Program-made: the position numbers and the translations under genes
Source of the DNA: Prochlorococcus sp. AG-347-L02
Lineage (GTDB): Bacteria > Cyanobacteriota > Cyanobacteriia > PCC-6307 > Cyanobiaceae
Assembly (NCBI GenBank): GCA_003281255.1
Contig: QCCL01000002.1
Location: 62,001 to 126,000, forward strand
DNA: 64,000 bases
Direction of reading: 5' to 3'
Notes under the pieces: model-generated
The model's input: the letters and a program-made list of their open reading frames with translations, nothing else
The model's database searches: none
Told to the model about the DNA's origin: nothing
Shown: positions 30,069 to 38,811 of the stretch, piece after piece
How the letters are laid out: each line of letters begins with the position of its first letter
Position numbering within the stretch: position 1 is the stretch's first letter

Positions 30069-31112
30069 ATGGATTACAAAACATCAGGTGTTGATATAGA
30101 AGCTGGGCGAGAATTTGTTTCCGAAATTAAACAGGCAGTTGAAGGAACTCATACATCTAATGTGATTGAGGGTATTGGCGGGTTCGGAGGTTTGTTTAGA
30201 ATTCCTATCGATAGTTTTAAAAAACCAGTTCTTGTTTCAGGGACTGATGGTGTTGGAACAAAATTAGAATTAGCTCAAAGTAAAAACTTTCACTTTGAGG
30301 TTGGTATTGATTTAGTCGCTATGTGCATGAACGATATCATTACTAGTGGTGCTAAACCTTTATTTTTTCTAGATTATATTGCTACTGGTAAGCTTGATAA
30401 GAAACAATTATTAAGGGTTGTTCAGGGAATTTCACATGGATGCGGAGAAAATAATTGTTCATTATTAGGCGGAGAAACTGCTGAAATGCCTGGATTTTAT
30501 TCAAAAAATAAGTATGATCTTGCAGGATTTTGTGTTGGAATAGTTGATGAGGATAAGCTTATTAATGGTAAAAAAGTCTCTGAAAATGATTTAATAATTG
30601 CTCTAAAAAGTAATGGAGTACATAGTAACGGCTTTAGTTTAGTAAGAAAAATTATTCAAAACAATAATCAAATAGATAAAGAATTTGAAAAAGTTTCTCA
30701 CTTAAATTTTTATGATGAGTTATTGAAACCTACAAAAATTTACAATAATGTGATTAACCAAATGTTATCTGAAGATATAGAAATTAAAGCAATGTCTCAT
30801 ATAACTGGAGGAGGAATTCCAGAAAATTTACCAAGATGTATGCCTTCTGATTTTATTCCTTATATCAATACCAGTTCTTGGCAAATACCTATTTTATTTA
30901 AATTCCTTAAAGAGAAAGGATCTATTCCTGAAAAAGATTTTTGGAATACTTTCAATCTTGGAGTGGGATTTTGTTTAATTATTGATAAACAATTTAAGGA
31001 CGCGATATTAAGTATCTGTAAAGATTATGATATAGATGGTTGGGAAATTGGAAAGATAGTTCGAAAAAATGAGTCAACAATTAGTAAATTTTTGCCAGAA
31101 ATTTTAACTTAA
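30069..31112 (+). CDS. purM: Phosphoribosylformylglycinamidine cyclo-ligase (AIR synthetase)
   Basis: Fifth step of purine synthesis, closing FGAM to aminoimidazole ribotide, which is also the ThiC substrate. The 347-residue protein has the PurM-family ATP-binding segment SGTDGVGTKLELA near residue 60, GIDLVAMCMNDIITSGAKPLFFLDYIA (read in parts), LLGGETAEMPGFY, SNGVHSNGFSLVRKI and HITGGGIPENLPR. Length and motifs are standard. It is divergent from panC/cmk. Confidence 0.97.
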   Translation: MDYKTSGVDIEAGREFVSEIKQAVEGTHTSNVIEGIGGFGGLFRIPIDSFKKPVLVSGTDGVGTKLELAQSKNFHFEVGIDLVAMCMNDIITSGAKPLFFLDYIATGKLDKKQLLRVVQGISHGCGENNCSLLGGETAEMPGFYSKNKYDLAGFCVGIVDEDKLINGKKVSENDLIIALKSNGVHSNGFSLVRKIIQNNNQIDKEFEKVSHLNFYDELLKPTKIYNNVINQMLSEDIEIKAMSHITGGGIPENLPRCMPSDFIPYINTSSWQIPILFKFLKEKGSIPEKDFWNTFNLGVGFCLIIDKQFKDAILSICKDYDIDGWEIGKIVRKNESTISKFLPEILT

Positions 31113-31244
31113 ATTTTTTTATCTTTTTTAAATGAGTTTTAAAAAATTATTTTTTATACCCAAATGAAAAAGTTAGGTGTAATATAATAAAATTACAGCC
31201 GAATTATATCGGAAGTTTCAGTATTAAGATTTAACCTTTACTCA

Positions 31245-31889
31245 ATGCCTTTTGCAAATAATCAAAGAATTACACGTAGACGTAGTTCAGCTGGTCCTAC
31301 ACCTCCAAAAAGACCAATAGGTAATAATTCTGAATCAATTGGTAGACAGGCTCAAGGCCCAAGGCCAACTTTCTTGACACTAAGGGATCATGGGAAAGTT
31401 TTTGTCGCTGATTTACCTAATTTGTCCGATGGTCAATTAGCGCATATTAGTAAAGAAGCTAATGAAGTTTTAAATAGTTTGGAAAAAAGACTTAGTGATC
31501 TTGAAAATGAACCTAATGTTATTAATCCGGAAAACGATACGCTGATAAAAGCCTCTACCAAAAGAGATGTCACACTGAGGTTTATTAAATCAATAGAAGA
31601 AGAACAAGAACATAGAAAGAATAATCCTGCTTTACGAGATGCTGCATCTGAATCGTTACCTAGAACTTTTCTTGAGGTTGCAAGACATAGATTGCCTGGA
31701 GCAACTTTTGATTCACTACTTCGAGAGGCTCTTGAAGCTTGTGCAGTTGATGAAAGTACTGAAGAAAATCAAGTTATTGATGAGCCGAAAGAAACTGTAA
31801 AAATTATGGATATACCTTCTTCCAACACTAATGCTTCACTTGTTGTTAGTATCGACTCAAACGATGATTCCAAGAATGACTCTATTTGA
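31245..31889 (+). CDS. Conserved cyanobacterial protein of unknown function
   Basis: A 214-residue protein with a basic, low-complexity N-terminus (RITRRRSSAGPTPPKRP) and then a folded-looking domain (PTFLTLRDHGKVFVADLPNL). A helical region follows (KEANEVLNSLEKRLSDLE), then RTFLEVARHRLPGATFDSLLREAL. The tail is acidic and serine-rich. The basic start could bind nucleic acid, but this is inference from charge only. No known family was recognised. Its last 14 bases overlap the next small gene. Confidence 0.75.
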   Translation: MPFANNQRITRRRSSAGPTPPKRPIGNNSESIGRQAQGPRPTFLTLRDHGKVFVADLPNLSDGQLAHISKEANEVLNSLEKRLSDLENEPNVINPENDTLIKASTKRDVTLRFIKSIEEEQEHRKNNPALRDAASESLPRTFLEVARHRLPGATFDSLLREALEACAVDESTEENQVIDEPKETVKIMDIPSSNTNASLVVSIDSNDDSKNDSI

Positions 31890-32043
31890 TTCACAACAAG
31901 AGTTAATAAATTTTAAAGACCAAAATAATTTAAAAATTAACCTTACTTCAAAGAAAGATCCCATTTTATGTAATCATTGCAAAAGGACTGCATCAAATGG
32001 TGTTAGATGTTTAGGAATGTGTGTAGCAGATAATGATTATTAA
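31876..32043 (+). CDS. Small cysteine-rich protein, putative metal-binding
   Basis: A 55-residue protein from ATG 31876, overlapping the previous gene by 14 bases in another frame. A longer frame from 31831 adds only overlap. The C-terminus has CNHCKRTASNGVRCLGMCVA: CxxC followed ten residues later by CxxxC, a four-cysteine arrangement suited to zinc or another metal. The ending VADNDY looks like a family signature I associate with small picocyanobacterial proteins, from memory. Function unknown. Because it is short and overlapping, conservation in relatives should decide whether it is translated. Confidence 0.6.
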   Translation: MTLFDSQQELINFKDQNNLKINLTSKKDPILCNHCKRTASNGVRCLGMCVADNDY

Positions 32044-32247
32044 AATAATTCAAATTCTTATATAAATAATCTTATAAAAATAATTTATAAATCAACTAAA
32101 TTTTATTTATTAATGGATATCAGGTATTATTAAAAAAATAAAGAAAAGATTATTTTTCTATCAATAAGTAATTGAAACTTTATACCCTTTATTTGAAATT
32201 GAAGTTCTTTGAAAACTTCATAATTAAATGCGTACAACAATTAAATA

Positions 32248-32318
32248 AGGCGGCACCCAGATTCGAACTGGGGATAAAGGATTTGCAATCCTCTGCCTTA
32301 CCACTTGGCCATGCCGCC
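32248..32318 (-). tRNA. trnC-GCA: tRNA-Cys (anticodon GCA)
   Basis: On the minus strand a 71-nt cloverleaf: acceptor GGCGGCA / TGCCGCC, anticodon loop centred on GCA, T-loop TTCGAAT, and discriminator U (32248), the cysteine identity base. CCA is not encoded. The downstream plus-strand LpxB-like frame runs open straight through its complement. Confidence 0.97.
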
Positions 32319-32330
32319 GAAAAAGATTCG

Positions 32331-33590
32331 ATTGAGTCTTTTAATGATCTTAACAGTAAGGCGTCTAATTCTTTATTATTTATTTGCAATGGTCATGGAG
32401 AAGATGTAATCGCATCGGAAATAATAAAAAGATTTCTAAAAAAAATAAAAAATAAAAATATTGAAGTTTTGCCGTTAGTAGGAAATGGAGATGTATTTCA
32501 TTCCATAAAATCAAAGAATTTTCGTAAAATAGGATATTTAAAAGAGCTGCCTAGTGGAGGTTTTAGTAATCAAAGTCTGAAGGGATTTGTGCTTGATTTC
32601 TTTGCAGGATTTTTAATCGATAATTTAAGAAATTTTCTAATTATAAAACAGAAGTCAAAACATAAATGCAAAATTATTGCAGTAGGTGATTTTTTGCCAT
32701 TATTTTACGCTTGGAGTTCAGAATGCGAATTTAGTTTCATTGGAACTCCAAAAAGTGATCATACTTGGAGTAGTGGGCCAGGTTGGGATTTAAGCGATTT
32801 TTATCATAAGTTGAAAGGTTCTGAATGGGATCCATGGGAAATGTTTTTAATGAAATCTCCAAGATGTAAAAATTTAATTATGAGAGATAAAATTACAGCT
32901 AATAATTTGTATAAAAAAAATATTGATGCAAAATACTTGGGTAATCCAATGATGGATTTTGTTGATTTAACAAACGACAGGATATCAAATATTATTTCTT
33001 TTAAAAGGATTATTTTATTAGTTGGAAGTAGATACCCTGAAGCTCTTAAAAATCTTGATAATTTTCTAAATTGTTTGCAAGATTTTCATTTACCAAAGGA
33101 TTTGCTAATACTTTTGCCTTTAAGCATTAATGCGAATGTGATTCAAATTCAAAACTATTTAAATAAATATGGTTTTATAAAACAGACTAAAGTTAAATTT
33201 CTAATTGATGAAGATTCAGTATGGAAAAAGAAAGATCAATATGTAGTGATTGGAAAAGGTAAATTCAATTCATGGGCCAATATGGCAGAAGTTGGCTTGT
33301 CTAATGCAGGAACTGCTACAGAGCAAATTGCTGGCCTTGGCATTCCATCTCTTTCTCTACCGGGACCTGGACCACAATTTACAAAATCATTTGCAAAAAG
33401 GCAATCAAGATTATTGGGAGGTAGTGTTTTAGTTTGCAAGAACAAAAAAATTCTTTTAAAACGTTTAAGTTTACTTTTGAAAGGAAAAGTTTATAGGTTA
33501 GAACAAGCAAAAATTGGAAAAAAAAGAATGGGGGAATCAGGAGCAAGTAAGAAAATCGTAGATGCAATAAACCTTCATTTGTTATCTTAG
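32331..33590 (+). CDS. Lipid-A-disaccharide synthase-related protein (LpxB-like glycosyltransferase fold), start codon unclear
   Basis: A roughly 400-residue protein of the cyanobacterial LpxB-related group. Conserved blocks are LLFICNGHGEDVIASEII at the N-terminus, VLPLVGNGDVFH, IAVGDFLPLFYAWSSE, IGTPKSDHTW, YLGNPMMDFV, ILLVGSRYPEAL and the donor-site region EVGLSNAGTATEQIAGLGIP. It probably acts on a nucleotide sugar at the membrane; the acceptor is unknown. The frame is open from 32172, but its only ATG/GTG/TTG codons before the conserved core are TTGs at 32172, 32193, 32199 and 32283, which lie upstream of or inside the antisense of tRNA-Cys. I place the 5' end at ATT 32331 as a minimal guess. 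Confidence 0.8.
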   Translation: MESFNDLNSKASNSLLFICNGHGEDVIASEIIKRFLKKIKNKNIEVLPLVGNGDVFHSIKSKNFRKIGYLKELPSGGFSNQSLKGFVLDFFAGFLIDNLRNFLIIKQKSKHKCKIIAVGDFLPLFYAWSSECEFSFIGTPKSDHTWSSGPGWDLSDFYHKLKGSEWDPWEMFLMKSPRCKNLIMRDKITANNLYKKNIDAKYLGNPMMDFVDLTNDRISNIISFKRIILLVGSRYPEALKNLDNFLNCLQDFHLPKDLLILLPLSINANVIQIQNYLNKYGFIKQTKVKFLIDEDSVWKKKDQYVVIGKGKFNSWANMAEVGLSNAGTATEQIAGLGIPSLSLPGPGPQFTKSFAKRQSRLLGGSVLVCKNKKILLKRLSLLLKGKVYRLEQAKIGKKRMGESGASKKIVDAINLHLLS

Positions 33591-33625
33591 TAAATGGCAC
33601 TAGCTTATTAATTATTAATTCTTTT

Positions 33626-33892
33626 ATGTATCCAATAAATGATCGGCAATATCTAAAAATTTGTGCAGAGATTGCAAAACTTATGAGTATAAGCTTATCT
33701 TCTGCTAAAAAGAAAGTAGAAATTCAAATTATAAAAGAAGGCTCGAAAACTATTCAAGAAAAAATACAAGTTGCGCAAAATGTTTTAAAAATTTGTGAAA
33801 AAAATAATGCAGATAAATTAAGTTCTTCAAGAATACTCGATAAGCTTATGGAAACACTTGATGGTGAAGATAATTTTTTAACTGAAGATTGA
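33626..33892 (+). CDS. Conserved small protein of unknown function
   Basis: An 88-residue, lysine-rich, probably all-helical protein (YLKICAEIAKLMSISLSSAKKKVEIQI, then KTIQEKIQVAQNVLKICEKNN). The C-terminus is acidic (METLDGEDNFLTED). It has no membrane helix or catalytic motif. It is 35 bp after the LpxB-like gene on the same strand and converges with the RNase D gene four bases away. I do not recognise the family. Confidence 0.72.
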   Translation: MYPINDRQYLKICAEIAKLMSISLSSAKKKVEIQIIKEGSKTIQEKIQVAQNVLKICEKNNADKLSSSRILDKLMETLDGEDNFLTED

Positions 33893-33895
33893 TTC

Positions 33896-34531
33896 TTAAT
33901 GTTCAAATATATTTGAGAATTTTAGGATGTCTAAATCAGCATGTACAGAAACTGTCTCGAAACATTTTTGAGCTAATTCATATCTATTTTCTCTTTCTAA
34001 GATAACTTTTAATTTATGCATAGCTTCAATTAAATATCTAACATCATTTGCTGCATAATCTAATTGATCTTTTGTTAAATCTTCGTTACTACCCCAATCA
34101 CTACTTTGCGAGCTTTTGTCCAGTTCTATACCTAACAATTCATTAATTAAATCCTTTAAACCGTGTTTATTTGTATAAGTTCTTGCCAATTTACTAGCAA
34201 TTTTTGTACAAAAAATATTTTTTGTATTAATTTTAAGATTGCATTTTAGAGCTGCTACATCAAATCTCGCGTAGTGAAATATTTTAGTAATTTTGTCATC
34301 TTCAAGAAGTGCTTTTAAATGAGGTGAAGAGGATGTATTAAGTTCGATTTTTATACAGGATGTTCTTTTAAATTCATTGCATATTTGTACTAAACAGAGT
34401 CTATCTCTTCCATGAATTAAACCCATTGCTTCAGTATCAATGGCTAGGTAGGATGAATTTTTATAAAGATTGTATAAATCTGCTGATAAATCGCTGTAAA
34501 GAAGATCAATATTTTTATTTTCAATAGTCAT
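33896..34531 (-). CDS. Ribonuclease D-like 3'-5' exonuclease
   Basis: A 211-residue DEDD-family exonuclease domain: Exo I LAIDTEAMGL, Exo II FHYARFDVAAL and Exo III YAANDVRYLIEAMHKL, so all four acidic residues and the tyrosine of the DEDDy subgroup are present. HGLKDLINELLGIELDKSSQSSDW is the usual RNase D spacer (quoted in part). The HRDC domain of E. coli RNase D is missing, as in many short bacterial forms. Likely role: tRNA or other RNA 3' trimming. The leader carries a 14-bp hairpin (34543-34580). Confidence 0.93.
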   Translation of the reverse strand: MTIENKNIDLLYSDLSADLYNLYKNSSYLAIDTEAMGLIHGRDRLCLVQICNEFKRTSCIKIELNTSSSPHLKALLEDDKITKIFHYARFDVAALKCNLKINTKNIFCTKIASKLARTYTNKHGLKDLINELLGIELDKSSQSSDWGSNEDLTKDQLDYAANDVRYLIEAMHKLKVILERENRYELAQKCFETVSVHADLDILKFSNIFEH

Positions 34532-34542
34532 TTTTAATAAGT

Positions 34543-34580
34543 ATTTTAAGTAATTTAAGATTTAGAAAATTACTTAAGAT
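34543..34580. repeat. 14-bp inverted repeat in the RNase D leader
   Basis: Arms at 34543-34556 (ATTTTAAGTAATTT) and 34567-34580 (AAATTACTTAAGAT) pair over 14 bp with one wobble around a 10-base loop. It begins 11 bp upstream of the RNase D start codon. On the plus strand it is followed by a T-rich run, so it could also terminate plus-strand transcripts. AT-rich composition makes chance hairpins more likely here. Confidence 0.5.
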
Positions 34581-34695
34581 TTTATTTAATTAAGAATTTT
34601 TATCTAATAGAATCATTTTACAGAATAATTCTAAAAAATTATAATATGATGTAACTTTAATTTTCATTCTCGAGTTACTAGAAAAAATTTATTTA

Positions 34696-35253
34696 ATGTC
34701 CTATTCTTTAAATTCAACATTATTGCTAACAATTCTCTTAGCCATAGGTTTATTTTTTTTTCTTAGGGCGTCTAGTAAAGATAGAACAACCATTGTTGAG
34801 ATTTCATCTTCTCAGCAGCCAGTAAAAGTTTTAAATGTTTTATGTGAATGGCTTAATTTGAGGGGATGGAAGCAAACAGGAGGAGATTTTGAACAAAGAA
34901 TTTTAATATTTAAGGGACAAGTTGTTTCTAGTAAATTTTTAGCCATTTTTTTAGGCTTTCTAGGCGGTTTTGGTTCCTGTGCTTTAGGTTTAGTAATCAT
35001 TCAAATATATCCTGAATTAGGTTGGTGGCCTATTCTTTTAGGATTAGTTGGCGGCCCTTTGTCTGGCATTGTTTATTTTAAAAAATCAGCAAGAGAGGAA
35101 AAATTTGAATTAAGATTGATTAAGGAAAATGAAAATGATTCAACTTTCATGAGATTAAGAGCGCATAGGGATGAATTAATTTCTTTAGAAAATGAACTTG
35201 GAGAAAAACTTCAATTGAAAAGTGACGGTTCTTTATTTAAAACACCTATCTAA
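34696..35253 (+). CDS. Probable CCB1-like protein (cofactor assembly of complex C, cytochrome b6f haem attachment)
   Basis: A 185-residue membrane protein. A first helix (TLLLTILLAIGLFFFLRASSKDRTT, quoted in parts: LLLTILLAIGLFFF then LRASSKDRT) is followed by a soluble segment with LCEWLNLRGWKQTGGDFEQ. A helical hairpin comes next (FLAIFLGFLGGFGSCALGL and GWWPILLGLVGGPLSG) with a soluble, charged tail. This layout and the RASSKDRT motif resemble cyanobacterial proteins annotated as cofactor assembly of complex C, which attach haem c-n to cytochrome b6 in thylakoids. The match is from memory, so the specific subunit is tentative. Confidence 0.65.
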   Translation: MSYSLNSTLLLTILLAIGLFFFLRASSKDRTTIVEISSSQQPVKVLNVLCEWLNLRGWKQTGGDFEQRILIFKGQVVSSKFLAIFLGFLGGFGSCALGLVIIQIYPELGWWPILLGLVGGPLSGIVYFKKSAREEKFELRLIKENENDSTFMRLRAHRDELISLENELGEKLQLKSDGSLFKTPI

Positions 35254-35280
35254 GCTATTAAAAAAGTTATTTGATAATTT

Positions 35281-36309
35281 TTAATCAAAGATATTATTCT
35301 CAATACAGAATTTCTCTAGCTCTTTATCATTTAACCAATCTTGGGGTTTTGTAAAAATTGATGTGAGAAATTCCTCTCGAGTATCCTTTTTAGCTTTATA
35401 TCCATATTCCCATCTGGCCAAAGGTGGTAAGGACATTAATATAGATTCAGTTCTGCCGTTTGTTTGTAGTCCAAAAATCGTCCCTCTATCCCAAACTAAA
35501 TTGAATTCGACATATCTGCCTCTTCGATATAGCTGGAATTCCCTCTCCTTAGATGAATATGTTTGAGAAGCTCTATTCTCAATAATGGGCAAATATGAAG
35601 GAAGGAAAGCCTCTCCACAGTTTTCTGCTAAAGAAAATAAATTATCCCAATTTAAATTAATTTTGCTAATACTTTGCGAAGCTTTTGATGCTTCTCCATT
35701 TTTATTATTTCCTCTATAAATATTGCCTGAACCATCTTGATAATCATAAAAAATACCTCCTATGCCTCTAGATTCATTTCTATGCTTCAAGAAGAAATAT
35801 TCATCACACCATGGTTTGAAAACTTTATGCAAATCTTTATCAACTTTCTCACAAGCTTTTTTATGTTCGTTATGAAAATTTCTCACATCAGAAAGATAAG
35901 GATAAAAAGGAGTTAAGTCTGCACCTCCTCCAAACCACCAAACAGGACCAGCTTCGAAATATCGATAATTCAGATGAACTGTTGGAATATATGGATTTTT
36001 AGGATGCAACACCATAGAAGTTCCCGTTGCAAACCATTCATGACCTTTGGCTTCAGGCCTTTGAGAGATTATAGATTGAGGTAATTCTTTTCCCTGTACT
36101 TCCGAGAAATTTACTCCTGCTTGCTCAAAAATAGAACCATTTTTCAATACTCTTGATCTTCCACCACCACCTTCGTCTCTTAGCCAGGATTCTTCTATAA
36201 ATTTCCCTTTGCCATCTATTGTTTCAAGTCCTGAACAAATTTTGTCTTGTAGTGTTAATAAGAGATTTTTAGTTTTTTCTCTCGAGTTTTTAGGAGGTTC
36301 TCTGAACAT
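35281..36309 (-). CDS. hemF: Coproporphyrinogen III oxidase, oxygen-dependent
   Basis: Converts coproporphyrinogen III to protoporphyrinogen IX for haem and chlorophyll. The 342-residue HemF shows [66 protein letters not shown] and [12 protein letters not shown], all conserved family blocks with the active-site His and Asp. Length is normal. It converges with the CCB1-like gene and is divergent from mrp across 159 bp in which I see nothing but AT-rich DNA. Confidence 0.97.
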   Translation of the reverse strand: MFREPPKNSREKTKNLLLTLQDKICSGLETIDGKGKFIEESWLRDEGGGGRSRVLKNGSIFEQAGVNFSEVQGKELPQSIISQRPEAKGHEWFATGTSMVLHPKNPYIPTVHLNYRYFEAGPVWWFGGGADLTPFYPYLSDVRNFHNEHKKACEKVDKDLHKVFKPWCDEYFFLKHRNESRGIGGIFYDYQDGSGNIYRGNNKNGEASKASQSISKINLNWDNLFSLAENCGEAFLPSYLPIIENRASQTYSSKEREFQLYRRGRYVEFNLVWDRGTIFGLQTNGRTESILMSLPPLARWEYGYKAKKDTREEFLTSIFTKPQDWLNDKELEKFCIENNIFD

Positions 36310-36468
36310 GTATTTAGTAAATCTTTAAGAAAAACAATTTTTTGGTTAATTATAAGTTTCCCTTTATAATTTCTCTTAGGGGGTCCTTATTGCCTATTAT
36401 TTGATAGTTCGACATAGTTCTTAATCTTTTAAACAGTCGACTACCTCGTCAAAATATTTAAAAATTTA

Positions 36469-37539
36469 ATGACCACAATAGAAGATGCGAATTTTGCTTT
36501 ACAAAAAGTTCTAGATGCTGGATCACAGAAAAATGTAATTGAATTAACTTGGATTAAAAACGTAAGAGTAACTATACCGAGAGCAATCGTAACATTAGCA
36601 CTACCATCATTTGCAAATTCTCAGAGAGATAGAATTGTACAAGAGGTTAAAAAAGCACTACTGGATTTTGAAGATATTGATGATGTACAAATAGAGATAG
36701 ATAATAATCATTCCAAAACAGAATCTAATACTCAAAGTAATTCTCCTGAGTTGCAGGAGATTGATGGAATTCGTAATATCATAGCTGTTAGTAGTGGTAA
36801 AGGTGGAGTTGGGAAAAGTACCATTGCAGTTAATCTTGCTTGTTCTTTAGCTAAATTAGGCTTAAAAACCGGTTTACTGGATGCAGATATTTATGGACCT
36901 AATACTCCCTCAATGATGGGAGTCGCAGAACAGAATCCAAAAGTTACAGAAGGTAGTGGCAGTGATCAGAGGTTAATACCAATAAATAAATATGGAATTT
37001 CATTGGTATCAATGGGTTTCCTCATAGAAGAGGGTCAGCCAGTTATATGGAGAGGACCAATGCTTAATAGTATTATCCGACAATTTTTGTACCAAGTTGA
37101 ATGGAATAATCTTGATTTTTTGGTTATTGACTTGCCTCCAGGAACAGGAGATGCACAAATATCCCTTTCTCAATCTGTTCCTATTTCTGGAGCTATTGTT
37201 GTCACTACTCCTCAACAAGTATCTTTGCAAGATGCAAGGAGGGGATTAGCAATGTTTAAACAACTCGGAGTTCGTTTACTGGGGATTGTGGAAAATATGT
37301 CAGTATTTATTCCGCCAGATATGCCAAATAAAAAGTATGAAATTTTTGGTAAAGGTGGTGGACAAACATTAGCCAAAGAAAATGATTTGCCATTATTAGC
37401 CCAAATTCCTATAGAAATTCCTCTCGTTGAAGAAAGCAATAATGGCGTACCAATCTCAATAAGCCAGCCCAATAAAGAAAGTTCTATTGCATTTAGAAAT
37501 TTAGCTCAATTAATTAAGAATCAATTTGTTAAAAGATAA
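36469..37539 (+). CDS. mrp: Mrp/ApbC-family iron-sulfur carrier ATPase (HCF101-like)
   Basis: P-loop NTPase that transfers Fe-S clusters to target proteins; the plant relative HCF101 serves photosystem I. The 356-residue protein has an N-terminal MIP18 (DUF59) domain (about 1-80) and the deviant Walker A SSGKGGVGKSTIAVNLA near 107. LLDADIYGPNTPSMMG, VIWRGPMLN and VIDLPPGTGDAQ follow. The CxxC cluster-bridging pair found in many Mrp proteins is replaced by VFIPPDMPNKKYEIFGKGGG. I believe this is common in cyanobacterial forms, so cluster ligation must differ. rodA follows without a gap. Confidence 0.95.
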   Translation: MTTIEDANFALQKVLDAGSQKNVIELTWIKNVRVTIPRAIVTLALPSFANSQRDRIVQEVKKALLDFEDIDDVQIEIDNNHSKTESNTQSNSPELQEIDGIRNIIAVSSGKGGVGKSTIAVNLACSLAKLGLKTGLLDADIYGPNTPSMMGVAEQNPKVTEGSGSDQRLIPINKYGISLVSMGFLIEEGQPVIWRGPMLNSIIRQFLYQVEWNNLDFLVIDLPPGTGDAQISLSQSVPISGAIVVTTPQQVSLQDARRGLAMFKQLGVRLLGIVENMSVFIPPDMPNKKYEIFGKGGGQTLAKENDLPLLAQIPIEIPLVEESNNGVPISISQPNKESSIAFRNLAQLIKNQFVKR

Positions 37540-37542
37540 TTG

Positions 37543-38811
37543 ATGTTTAAGAGGATTTCTTTATCAAATAAAAGTGGATTTTTACCAAAAAAAGATAACT
37601 CTAATAGAGGTTTTTTATTTTCTCCATTACTTATAATTCCCCTTTTTTTAGTTATTATTTCTGGTTTATTAATAAAAAGCATTCAGGCTGATTTTTTGAT
37701 GTCGAATTATTTAGGACATATCCTAACTGGCTTTTTAGGTTATTTTTTAGCATTTTTTATATCTTATATACCGTTAGAGAGACTTAGAAAGTATATGATT
37801 CCATTTTATTTGTGTACTTTAATATCCTTATTACTAATATATTTTTTTGGGATATCGGTTTCTGGAGCTCAAAGATGGTTAAACTTGGGCATCTTTTCTT
37901 TTCAGCCTTCAGAAGTAGCTAAACTAAGTACTGTATTAACTCTTGCTTTTGTACTCGACAAAAAAATAATTTTAACAATAAGAGATTTAGTATTGCCCTT
38001 ATTAGTAGTAGTTATTCCATGGTTATTAATTTTCTTTCAGCCGGACTTAGGTACCTCTTTAGTTTTACTTGTTTTGACAGGTGTGATGCTCTATTGGTCG
38101 CAAATGCCCATAGAGTGGATTTTGATATTAGTGTTTTGTCTTGTCACTTCTATGATTTATTTAACTTTGCCAACTCTCCTTATTTTTTGGATTCCATTTA
38201 TAGGATATCTTGCTTATAGATCTACGAAAAAGAAAATTATTTTTTCTGTTATTGCTATTTCGTTCCATTTATTAGTAGCAAAATTTACACCAATTTTTTG
38301 GCAATATGGCTTAAAAGAATATCAAAAAGATCGGTTAGTTTTATTTTTAGATCCAAATAGAGATCCATTAGGAGGTGGATATCATTTGATACAGAGTCAA
38401 ATTGCAATAGGTTCTGGAGGATTATTTGGGACTGGTTTATTGCAAGGTAAGCTGACTAATTTGCAATTTATACCAGAACAACATACTGATTTTATATTCA
38501 GTGCTTTAGGGGAAGAATTGGGTTTTGTAGGATGCATAATAGTTTTATTGTTGTTCTTTTTTCTGATTAAAAAACTAATTAATACTGCAATAATTGCCAG
38601 GACTAACTTTGAATCTCTGATTGTTATTGGAATAGCCTCAACTTTTTTATTTCAAATAATTATTAACTTATTTATGACTATTGGATTAGGACCAGTTACA
38701 GGAATTCCCCTTCCTTTTATGAGCTATGGTCGAACGTCATTGGTGACTAATTTTATATCTATTGGATTTGTTTTATCTATATTGAAACGTTCTAGATCAC
38801 TAAGAAGTTGA
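37543..38811 (+). CDS. rodA: Rod-shape-determining protein RodA (SEDS glycosyltransferase)
   Basis: Peptidoglycan polymerase working with a class B PBP in side-wall growth. The protein, about 422 residues, has some ten membrane helices and the SEDS signatures GAQRWLNLGIFSFQPSEVAKLS, FQPDLGTSLVLL, GGGYHLIQSQIAIGSGGLFG, QHTDFIFSALGEELGFVG and MSYGRTSLVTNFISIG. A TTG at 37540 abuts ATG 37543; ATG is preferred. It follows mrp directly and its stop overlaps the start of the histidine kinase gene (TGATGA). Confidence 0.95.
   Translation: MFKRISLSNKSGFLPKKDNSNRGFLFSPLLIIPLFLVIISGLLIKSIQADFLMSNYLGHILTGFLGYFLAFFISYIPLERLRKYMIPFYLCTLISLLLIYFFGISVSGAQRWLNLGIFSFQPSEVAKLSTVLTLAFVLDKKIILTIRDLVLPLLVVVIPWLLIFFQPDLGTSLVLLVLTGVMLYWSQMPIEWILILVFCLVTSMIYLTLPTLLIFWIPFIGYLAYRSTKKKIIFSVIAISFHLLVAKFTPIFWQYGLKEYQKDRLVLFLDPNRDPLGGGYHLIQSQIAIGSGGLFGTGLLQGKLTNLQFIPEQHTDFIFSALGEELGFVGCIIVLLLFFFLIKKLINTAIIARTNFESLIVIGIASTFLFQIIINLFMTIGLGPVTGIPLPFMSYGRTSLVTNFISIGFVLSILKRSRSLRS

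Noticed and set aside
32189..32389. 66-codon minus-strand frame
   Set aside because: Covers tRNA-Cys on the same strand and the antisense of the LpxB-like N-terminus; no protein features.
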